Below, one piece after another: positions 23,300 to 30,898 of a stretch of DNA of 33,742 bases. Each line of letters begins with the position of its first letter. The first letter of the stretch is position 1. The DNA lies in NCBI GenBank assembly GCA_018816945.1, contig JAHIVC010000051.1, positions 1 to 33,742 on the forward strand, read 5' to 3'. The notes under the pieces were generated by a model. It did no database searches, had not been told where the DNA came from, and saw only the letters and a list, made by a program, of their open reading frames with translations. Origin of the DNA: Bacteroidota bacterium. GTDB taxonomy: Bacteria; Bacteroidota; Bacteroidia; Bacteroidales; GCA-2711565. The position numbers were made by a program, and so were the translations under genes.

Positions 23300-24196
23300 A
23301 TGATTAAGCATTTATCAGAAATTGTAGAATTAGCAAAAAATAAAAGAACGAGAAAAATTGTAGTTGCTTCAGCAGGAGATGAGCATGTTTTGGAAGCAAT
23401 TCGCAATGCGCGAGCTGAAGGAATCATTGAGCCCATTTTAGTAGGTGATGAAAGAAATATAAGGGATCTATCAAAAAAAATTAATTTTGATCTGGAAGGA
23501 ATTAGGGTAATTAATATTGAAGACAAAGAGCAAGCAGCAATCATGGCTGTTTCCCTGATTAAAAACGGTGAAGCGGAAATTTTAATGAAAGGACTGGTTA
23601 GCACCGGAATATTAATGAAATGCGTTCTTGACAAAGACAACGGATTACGTAAAGGAAGTACATTAAGCCACGTTGCCCTTTTTGAGACCCCATTTTATCA
23701 CAAATTATTAGGAGTAACCGATGCAGCCATGAATGTATCGCCAGATTTGGAAAAGAAAATTGCCATAATAGAGAATGCAATTCAAGTATTTCACGGTTTA
23801 GGCAATCCAAATCCGAAAGTCGCTATTGTTGGGTCTGTTGAAACTGTAAATCCAAAAATGGAAGCTACCATGCATGCAGCAACCATTTCAATGATGAATT
23901 ACCGAAAGCAGATTAAAGGCTGTATTATTGATGGGCCCTTGGCTATTGACAATGCAGTATCTAAAAAAGCTTCAGAACTTAAAAATATAACCAGTGATGT
24001 TGCCGGCGATGTTGATTTGATTTTAGGACCCGATATTGATGGTGCAAATATCTTATACAAAACCTTAAGTTTCCTTGGTGGTGCCAGTGCAGCTGCGGTT
24101 ATTATGGGAGCAACTGTTCCAATTGTTTTGACTTCTCGTGCCGATTCAGAAAGAAGTAAGTTTTTATCCATTGCTTTAGCAGCAGCAATCGCATAA
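23300..24196 (+). CDS. ptb: Phosphate butyryltransferase
   Basis: Transfers phosphate to butyryl-CoA (or a branched-chain acyl-CoA), giving acyl-phosphate and CoA. The 298-residue cytoplasmic protein is of the PTA/PTB family: KIVVASAGDEHVLEAI near the N-terminus, EILMKGLVSTGILMKCVLDK, VAIVGSVETVNPKM in the middle and VDLILGPDIDGANILYKTLSFLGGA toward the end. Buk follows after 28 nt, so the pair forms the acyl-phosphate route that makes ATP from acyl-CoA. The usual enzymes that make butyryl-CoA are not in the window, so isobutyrate or isovalerate production from amino acids is equally possible. Confidence 0.93.
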   Translation: MIKHLSEIVELAKNKRTRKIVVASAGDEHVLEAIRNARAEGIIEPILVGDERNIRDLSKKINFDLEGIRVINIEDKEQAAIMAVSLIKNGEAEILMKGLVSTGILMKCVLDKDNGLRKGSTLSHVALFETPFYHKLLGVTDAAMNVSPDLEKKIAIIENAIQVFHGLGNPNPKVAIVGSVETVNPKMEATMHAATISMMNYRKQIKGCIIDGPLAIDNAVSKKASELKNITSDVAGDVDLILGPDIDGANILYKTLSFLGGASAAAVIMGATVPIVLTSRADSERSKFLSIALAAAIA

Positions 24197-24224
24197 GTCG
24201 TAATTTTAGATTTTAACCCGATTA

Positions 24225-25298
24225 ATGGAAGAAATTAGAATATTAGCAATTAATCCTGGCTCTACTTCAACAAAAATTGCGGTCTATCATAATGAAGATC
24301 CGATTTTTGTTAAGAATATTAAGCATAGCAGTGAAGAGCTTGCTAAATATGAAAAAGTTGTCGACCAACTTTCTTTTCGTAAACAGTTAATAATTGATGA
24401 ATTAAACGAGGCTGAGATTTCGGATAATCATGTAAAGGCCATTGTAGGACGTGGAGGTTTAGTGAAACCCATTCCATCAGGAGTATATGAAGTTAATGAC
24501 GCAATGGTTGCCGATTTAATTAATAGTCCGATGGGGGAACATGCAAGTAACCTGGGAGGCCTTATTGCCAGAGATATTGCTTCAAGTTTACCTGATGCAA
24601 AAGCTTACATTACCGATCCGGTTGTTGTTGATGAGCTCGCTGAGGTAGCACGAATAACTGGCCATCCTGATTTTCAAAGAAAATCTATCTTTCATGCCTT
24701 AAATCAAAAAGCAGTTGCCCGTCAGCATGCACAACAAATTCTAAAAAAATACGAAGACCTGAATTTAATCGTTGCCCACCTTGGTGGTGGAATAACAGTA
24801 GGTGCGCATAAAAGAGGCTTGGTTATTGATGTAAATCAAGGTTTAGATGGTGAAGGCCCTTTTTCTCCGGAAAGAAGTGGAACTTTGCCAGTTGGTGATT
24901 TGGTTAAAGCTTGTTTTAGCGGCAGGTACACAGAAAAAGAACTGAAAAAAATGATTACCGGAAACGGGGGGCTTGTTGCTTATTTAAATACAAATAATGC
25001 CTATGAGGTTGAGCAAAGAGTAAAAGCAGGTGACAAATATGCTAAACTGATTTACTCGGCTATGGCTTATCAAGTGGCAAAATCAATAGGAGCCATGTCG
25101 GCTGTGCTTAAAGGTGATGTTGATGGGATTTTAATTACCGGTGGTATTGCCCACGACAAATGGTTCACAAAGCAAATTATTGATCATGTTGAACGGTTAG
25201 CGCCTGTTTATGTTTATCCGGGAGAAGATGAGATGAAAGCGCTTGCCTTAAACGCATTAAGAGTGCTTAAAGGAGAGATAGTCCCCAAAATTTATTAA
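24225..25298 (+). CDS. buk: Butyrate kinase
   Basis: Makes ATP and butyrate (or a branched-chain acid) from the acyl-phosphate supplied by Ptb. The 357-residue protein is of the acetokinase/ASKHA family. It starts ILAINPGSTSTKIAVYHNE, the first phosphate-binding motif. IVGRGGLVKPIPSGVYEVN, VAHLGGGITVGAHKRG and ILITGGIAHD follow as the other nucleotide-binding blocks. Length is standard for Buk and shorter than AckA. Its 3' end converges on envC with only 9 nt between the stop codons, and no T-tract terminator is visible there. Confidence 0.95.
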   Translation: MEEIRILAINPGSTSTKIAVYHNEDPIFVKNIKHSSEELAKYEKVVDQLSFRKQLIIDELNEAEISDNHVKAIVGRGGLVKPIPSGVYEVNDAMVADLINSPMGEHASNLGGLIARDIASSLPDAKAYITDPVVVDELAEVARITGHPDFQRKSIFHALNQKAVARQHAQQILKKYEDLNLIVAHLGGGITVGAHKRGLVIDVNQGLDGEGPFSPERSGTLPVGDLVKACFSGRYTEKELKKMITGNGGLVAYLNTNNAYEVEQRVKAGDKYAKLIYSAMAYQVAKSIGAMSAVLKGDVDGILITGGIAHDKWFTKQIIDHVERLAPVYVYPGEDEMKALALNALRVLKGEIVPKIY

Positions 25299-25307
25299 TA
25301 GGAATAC

Positions 25308-26555
25308 CTATTTCACAATCCAAGATTGGGGATTCAACAAAGTTTTTCCTTTCCAAATTTCAAAATGCAATTCTGTTTTAGACTCTGACTCATTGGTATA
25401 TACAACTCCCAGCGATTGTCTTGTATTAACTTCATCCCCAGGTTTTACGTAAACATCGATCAAGTTTGAATAAACAGTAAAAAATTCACCGTGACGGATA
25501 ATAATTGCTTTATTCGTATTTGTAATAGTTCGAACGCTGATAACCCTTCCATCAAAGACCGCCCGGGCATTTTCACCAACATTGGTCATTATATCAATCC
25601 CATTATTTTTAATCTTTATTCGCTTTAATACCGGATGGTCGTGTTCACCAAATGTACTCGAAACAATCCCATGCTCCGATGGCCAGGGCAATTTCCCTTT
25701 ATTACGAATAAGAGTATTCGTTAGCTCAAGTTCAGCATGTGTTAACGCGATAATATCCGAAAGATTTTCAGAACCACTAGCTTTTGCCTTTGCTGCAGCA
25801 GTTTTAATTTCTTCTGAAATGATATCGTTTATTGCACGGTTTAATTGCTCGGCTTCTTTTCTTTTTTGCCTGATTTTTTCCCGAAATTGATTTTCTTGTT
25901 TAGCAAGGATATTTATCTTGCCGTTTTGTTGTGTTTTTTCTGTTTGTAATACGTTTACTTCATTTTGTTGAAGCTTGAGGATGCTTTGTTTTTCCTGCTT
26001 TTGCTTATTTATCGCTTGATTCGTTACAGAAACAGAGTCTTTAATTTGTTCAATTCGTATAGCCTGATGTTTGCGATATTCACTGTAATATTGAAGATAT
26101 TTTAAGCGCTGAAAAGCCTGATTAAAATTTTCGGCAGCAAAAATATACATGAGCCTATCCTTTGAGTCTCTGTTTTTAAACACATAATTAATTAAAAGTG
26201 CGTATTCAGTCTTAGCCTGTTTAAGATCTGATTCCAATGCAAGTATTTTTTTATCATTATTCGATATTTGCCTTTCCAGATTTTTAAGTTCAACAGTATA
26301 ATTTGAAATAAGCAACTCTCTTTGTCTGATTCTATTATTAATCAGAATTAATTCCTGAAGCGAATTTGTTTTATTTGCCGTAGCAGATTTAAGCAATCGG
26401 TTGGTATAATTGATTTCCTCTTCAATTTTTCTTTTTTCGATTTCTAAAGCTTCCTTTTGACTTTGACCATTTGAAACAAATGAAAGCAATAAAAAAAACA
26501 GAATAATACCATTTCTTTTAAAAAAATAAATTGATATGTGATTATCAATCATCAT
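25308..26555 (-). CDS. EnvC-like murein hydrolase activator (degenerate LytM/M23 domain)
   Basis: Secreted protein of about 415 residues. A signal peptide (IILFFLLLSFVSNGQ) is followed by long coiled coils (about 25-265), then a C-terminal LytM/M23 domain (about 290-415). In active LytM enzymes zinc is held by an HxGxD motif and an HxH motif. Here the corresponding segments read NNGIDI and TELHFE, and the usual Y-x-H is YSNL. Zinc ligands are therefore missing, as in EnvC and NlpD, which activate cell-wall amidases during division rather than cutting peptidoglycan. A TTG at 26558 precedes two ATGs; the ATG at 26555 (or 26552) is preferred. It starts 8 nt after the DUF4292 stop and ends the envelope gene cluster. 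Confidence 0.85.
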   Translation of the reverse strand: MMIDNHISIYFFKRNGIILFFLLLSFVSNGQSQKEALEIEKRKIEEEINYTNRLLKSATANKTNSLQELILINNRIRQRELLISNYTVELKNLERQISNNDKKILALESDLKQAKTEYALLINYVFKNRDSKDRLMYIFAAENFNQAFQRLKYLQYYSEYRKHQAIRIEQIKDSVSVTNQAINKQKQEKQSILKLQQNEVNVLQTEKTQQNGKINILAKQENQFREKIRQKRKEAEQLNRAINDIISEEIKTAAAKAKASGSENLSDIIALTHAELELTNTLIRNKGKLPWPSEHGIVSSTFGEHDHPVLKRIKIKNNGIDIMTNVGENARAVFDGRVISVRTITNTNKAIIIRHGEFFTVYSNLIDVYVKPGDEVNTRQSLGVVYTNESESKTELHFEIWKGKTLLNPQSWIVK

Positions 26556-26563
26556 CAATTGTT

Positions 26564-27400
26564 TTATTCAAACTTGGTGATCAGATCAAACTTACTAGGG
26601 ACATTAAACGGGTAATTAAGTTCTTCGTTAATCGTAATTTTTGAAAATACCAAATGCACCTCAATTTTGCTTTCTGCCTGTAGGTCAAAGTCAACTACCC
26701 TTGGAAATAGTTGTTTATCAAGTTCCATAAACTTGCTATAGTTTGCCTGAAGCTTTTTGTTCTCCTTTTTGATTTCTTTTAATGATAGTTGTGATATTTT
26801 AAAATTTTCGGGCGAAAGCCAAATACTTTGTATGAAAACAATTGGTTCAATTTCGTGACTTCGAATATAGCGTTTCAGTTTGGCTCTTGATGCTGTTGCT
26901 AACTTATATGTCTTATTTTCAATACTGGCCCTAAACTTTCCATCTTCAAAATGGCTTAAATCATTTCCGAGAATCAATGCTTGTAAGACATCAAAATCAA
27001 TATTTGTGTCTAAAAAATCGTTCAGATAATTATAATCTCCTTCGAAATAGGTTTTGTTCATCCTATTTATAAATTTAACGGAATCGTAGGTAATTAACAT
27101 TCGTGCTGCTTCGATACCTAAGGCAGGAGAAAACGACACCCAAATCATACTATCTTTTTTGATCCGGATCTGACCTTTAAATTCTGTTTTTTTCTTGTTG
27201 TGAACATATTCTAAATTAAACTTGGCATTGAATTGATCGAATTTTAATTCGTTCTCCTTTAACTTATTAAATAAATAATCAATGCCTTCTTCTTTTAATG
27301 GCTCTTTAATAATTTTTCTTGTGGCACCGCATCCGGCAGCAATCACTAAAACAAATATTAACAATATATAGCTTGGCTTAACTTTCATCCAATTATTCAT
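26564..27400 (-). CDS. DUF4292 lipoprotein
   Basis: The 278-residue protein has a lipoprotein signal whose lipobox AAGC lies at about residues 21-24. The body is a beta-rich fold with FNAKFNLEYVHNKKKTEFKGQIRIKKDSMIWVS, as in the Bacteroidetes DUF4292 family, which is thought to be related to LolA/LolB-type lipoprotein carriers; function is unproven. Its start overlaps the TPR gene stop by 8 nt (ATGAATAA), and envC follows closely. This tight TPR-DUF4292-EnvC order suggests a shared envelope role. An internal ATG at codon 5 is an alternative start. Confidence 0.8.
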   Translation of the reverse strand: MNNWMKVKPSYILLIFVLVIAAGCGATRKIIKEPLKEEGIDYLFNKLKENELKFDQFNAKFNLEYVHNKKKTEFKGQIRIKKDSMIWVSFSPALGIEAARMLITYDSVKFINRMNKTYFEGDYNYLNDFLDTNIDFDVLQALILGNDLSHFEDGKFRASIENKTYKLATASRAKLKRYIRSHEIEPIVFIQSIWLSPENFKISQLSLKEIKKENKKLQANYSKFMELDKQLFPRVVDFDLQAESKIEVHLVFSKITINEELNYPFNVPSKFDLITKFE

Positions 27401-29123
27401 ATAATTTTTTCTCTTTAATTTTTTTATTTATCCATTCGGATTCTGAACCCTTTTTACGCGCCATTTTCCAGAATTTAACCGCTTTCTTTATATCCCCTAA
27501 TTGAAATAAAATATCTCCATAATGCTCATAAACTTCTGCACTATTTTGTTCACCAATTTCCATGGCTCTTTCAATTACTATTTTTGCTTCTTCAAATAAC
27601 TTCATTTTATACAACACCCAAGCTTTTGTATCCAAGTTTGAAGCATTTTCAGGGTCAAGATCAACTGCCTTGAACGACATTCGCTTTGCCTGATCCAGTT
27701 TTTCTGAACGTAAAGCCAAATAATATGCATAATTATTAAGTACAACTGAGTTTTCAGGATCTAGTTTGAGAGCACTTTCATAGGCTTGATCAGAGTCAGT
27801 GTTATTATCTAATTCGTGATAAGCATCTCCTAAAAAAGAATAAAACTGAACAGATAAGGCTGCATTGCTTTGCACCAATACCAGACCTTTCTTATAGTAA
27901 GAGATTGCTTCTTCGTAGTTCTTGTTTTGAAAATTAACAAGCCCTGAAAATAAGTATGCCAATGGCCTATCAGGAAATAATTCAATAACTTTGCGACTAT
28001 GTTCGGCCATAGCCTTGAAGTCGGATAGTGCAGATTCGGTAATGAGCAATTGTTCCCAGGATCCAAAAAGAGTACTATCAATAGAAATGGCCTTTAATAG
28101 TGATTCCTTGGCTTTTATAAAATCTCGTGCCTGAAATAAAATTTCTGATTTAATTGAATGAATACGTGAGTTTTCAGGATATTTATTGGCCAACAATGAA
28201 ACCAACTCTTCGGCTTCTTTATTCCTTTCACTAAAAATTTGCTCAACAGTATAATAAGAGACCAAAATCTGAATTTTGGAATCGATATCTAATTGGTCGT
28301 TTTCAAAACCAGTTTTTAATTCCTGAAATGCTCTTAAAGTATCTCCTGATTTTCGGTAAAAATCGGAAAGTGAAATGTGGATGTAGGGATTTTCCGGATC
28401 TAATTCGGTAATTTGTTTATAGGCATTTAAAGCCTTTTCATCCAAATCATTTTTTAAACATAATTCTGCCAATAATGCATAATATCTGGCCTCTGTTGGG
28501 AACTCATGGATTAATTTTTCAATTTCGCCAATACCAGATTCAACTTGATTCAAATTCTGATATAATTTCTGTTTTTGAATTGCAAGTTGTTCGGTAACCC
28601 CAATTTTATTTTCAATAGTGTTTAATGCTTTGATAGCCTTTTCGTATTCTCCGATTATGATATAATTCTGAGCCAATTCTTCAGTATATTCAAGGTTCTC
28701 GGGATTCTGTCTTGATAAATCTTCCAAAACTTCTACGCTCTTTTGATACGATTTATCTATTTTATAAATATTCGAAAGCAATAGTTTATACCAGATATTG
28801 GTAGTGTCTATTTTAACCGTACTTTCTGCCAATTTTTTTGCGGACTCAATCTCATTATTCATGAGATAAATAGTGGCAAGTTCGTACATCGATGCAGCGT
28901 CATCCGGAACGAGCTCAATACATCTTTTGTATAAGTCTTCGGCTTTCTTTAGATTCCCCAGGTTCTTTTCTTTATTGGCTTCTACAAATAATGTTGCGTT
29001 TTCTTTAAGGTTTAAAGTTGAGATTTTTTGATCGATTTCAATATTCGTTTTTTGGCTAAATCCTATGATGGGTTTTCCAGTAACAATTAAAATAAGAAGG
29101 ATTATATTAATTATTTTTTTCAT
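27393..29123 (-). CDS. Secreted tetratricopeptide-repeat protein
   Basis: The ~576-residue protein has an N-terminal signal peptide (KIINIILLILIVTGKPIIGFS). TPR units then fill most of the length; typical pairs of helices include AEDLYKRCIELVPDDAASMYELA, ALNAYKQITELDPENPYIHI, and AYESALKLDPENSVVLNNYAYYLA. No enzymatic domain is visible. TPR arrays serve as protein-protein scaffolds, here probably in the periplasm or at the outer membrane. It is translationally coupled to the DUF4292 gene (8-nt overlap) and sits 254 bp after the flippase. The TTG at 29126 directly before ATG is not needed; 29123 is preferred. Confidence 0.88.
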   Translation of the reverse strand: MKKIINIILLILIVTGKPIIGFSQKTNIEIDQKISTLNLKENATLFVEANKEKNLGNLKKAEDLYKRCIELVPDDAASMYELATIYLMNNEIESAKKLAESTVKIDTTNIWYKLLLSNIYKIDKSYQKSVEVLEDLSRQNPENLEYTEELAQNYIIIGEYEKAIKALNTIENKIGVTEQLAIQKQKLYQNLNQVESGIGEIEKLIHEFPTEARYYALLAELCLKNDLDEKALNAYKQITELDPENPYIHISLSDFYRKSGDTLRAFQELKTGFENDQLDIDSKIQILVSYYTVEQIFSERNKEAEELVSLLANKYPENSRIHSIKSEILFQARDFIKAKESLLKAISIDSTLFGSWEQLLITESALSDFKAMAEHSRKVIELFPDRPLAYLFSGLVNFQNKNYEEAISYYKKGLVLVQSNAALSVQFYSFLGDAYHELDNNTDSDQAYESALKLDPENSVVLNNYAYYLALRSEKLDQAKRMSFKAVDLDPENASNLDTKAWVLYKMKLFEEAKIVIERAMEIGEQNSAEVYEHYGDILFQLGDIKKAVKFWKMARKKGSESEWINKKIKEKKLYE

Positions 29124-29377
29124 CAATGCTATTCTATTATATTTTTAATTTGTTCTCAGTCCTGTATAATAAATCTGGTAATACTTGCTTTGAGTGATTA
29201 ATCATATCAATATTTATAAATATCCTATTAGAAGATCAATTAATTATAGCTGAAAGAACATAGCGAATATTTTCAGGTAAAACTATTTTCAAAGCTGATA
29301 AAATTAAGGTGCTAAATTACAGAAAATATGCATTCAACCAGATTAATGATGACTACAATAAAACTGCTATAGGATAA

Positions 29378-30889
29378 TTAGTTAGAGAAAAAGGATTTAA
29401 AATCTTTACGTTCTGTAATATACACAGTTAAAATGAATATCATCAACAAAAATGTACTCACTAGAAATCTAAAAAGCACATCTTCAATTTTAAGAAAATG
29501 GTTTATGAGAACTAAAACAATCGACAGGCTTATGTATGCAATTATTTTTCCTATTTGATAATTAATCACGAAATATTTCATCCCGATAAAATAAGATGCG
29601 ATCATCATTGAGCCATAACACAAAAGGGCTGCCCATGCCGACCCCATATACCCAAAACGAGGAATCCAGAGTAAATTAAAGACTACGGTCAAAACAGCTC
29701 CTCCTATTGCTATAAAAGCACCATAAATAGTTTTATTGGTTAATTTGTACCAAATTGATAGATTGTAGAATATCCCTAAAAACAAATATCCCATTAATAA
29801 TAATGGAATCACTGCGATTCCTTCTCTAAAATTAACCCCGATGATAAGTACGACAATGTCGATATATAACATTAATCCTAAAAAAATAAAGGAAGTTGCA
29901 ATTACAAAGTAATTCATAACCCTGGCATAGACAATCCTTGAGTCCTTCTCTTTTTCGTGCGAAAAGAAGAATGGTTCGGCTGCATATCGAAATGCCTGTA
30001 CAAATAAATTTAGCAAGAATGCTATTTTTATACTGGCTGAATAAATTCCAATCTGTTGCTCCGCAATGTCTTTAGGTAATATATATTTCATTAATAGTCG
30101 ACCATAAGTTTCATTCATTACCCCTGCCAATCCTGTCAATATTAATGGTAATGAATAAACCATCATTTTCTTCCACAGCTTAAAATCAAAATTAAACCTA
30201 AAGTCTTTTAATTCGGAGTATAATAATACCAAAGTAATAGCACTAGCCGCAAGATTTGAAATAAAAACATAAACAATTAAACTCCATTCAGGTTTAAAAA
30301 AGAGCAGAATAATTTTACTAACAGAAGGGTTCGCAACTTTTAACAAGAATGGACACAATAATAAGAACATTAGATTCAATCCAATGTTGACAGCTATATT
30401 AACAAACTTAATGGTCGCAAACTTAATTGGCCTGTTTTGAGCACGTAATTTTGCGAATGGAATGGCTGTAATCGCGTCAAAAGCAAGAATAAATCCAAAT
30501 AAAATTACATATTCGAGATTATCCGGATATTCGATCAATCGTGCAACATTCTTAGCAAAGAGAACAACAAAAAAAAGAAAAATTAATGATGAGGTAAGAA
30601 TAGATGATAGAATCGTATTATAAACATTTTTTTTTCCTTTTTCGATCTCTGAATATCTGAAATAAGTAGTTTCCATTCCATACGTAAGAACAATAAAAGC
30701 CACGGCAACAAATGCGTACATCACATTTACAACCCCATATTCTCCCTGAGTGAAAACTCTTGTGTACAAAGGAACAAGAAGATAATTAAGTATCCTTCCA
30801 ATGATACTTGAAAAGCCATAAATAACTGTTTGACCGGCTAATTTTTTGATCGGATTCAAAATGCTAATTTTAGAGAGTAAAGTTAACAA
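29378..30889 (-). CDS. Wzx-type polysaccharide flippase (MOP superfamily)
   Basis: Inner-membrane transporter of about 503 residues with around 12-14 hydrophobic helices. It begins in the family manner: AGQTVIYGFSSIIGRILNYLLVPLYTRVFTQGEYG. Members move lipid-linked oligosaccharides across the membrane for O-antigen, capsule or exopolysaccharide synthesis; the substrate is not predictable. No glycosyltransferases are nearby. No ATG fits the N-terminus: the frame opens at TTG 30889, 9 nt after the stop of the kinase gene, with the next Met well inside the first conserved block. TTG is therefore the likely start and the two genes are probably coupled. Confidence 0.85.
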   Translation of the reverse strand: MLTLLSKISILNPIKKLAGQTVIYGFSSIIGRILNYLLVPLYTRVFTQGEYGVVNVMYAFVAVAFIVLTYGMETTYFRYSEIEKGKKNVYNTILSSILTSSLIFLFFVVLFAKNVARLIEYPDNLEYVILFGFILAFDAITAIPFAKLRAQNRPIKFATIKFVNIAVNIGLNLMFLLLCPFLLKVANPSVSKIILLFFKPEWSLIVYVFISNLAASAITLVLLYSELKDFRFNFDFKLWKKMMVYSLPLILTGLAGVMNETYGRLLMKYILPKDIAEQQIGIYSASIKIAFLLNLFVQAFRYAAEPFFFSHEKEKDSRIVYARVMNYFVIATSFIFLGLMLYIDIVVLIIGVNFREGIAVIPLLLMGYLFLGIFYNLSIWYKLTNKTIYGAFIAIGGAVLTVVFNLLWIPRFGYMGSAWAALLCYGSMMIASYFIGMKYFVINYQIGKIIAYISLSIVLVLINHFLKIEDVLFRFLVSTFLLMIFILTVYITERKDFKSFFSN

Positions 30890-30898
30890 AATGGATTA

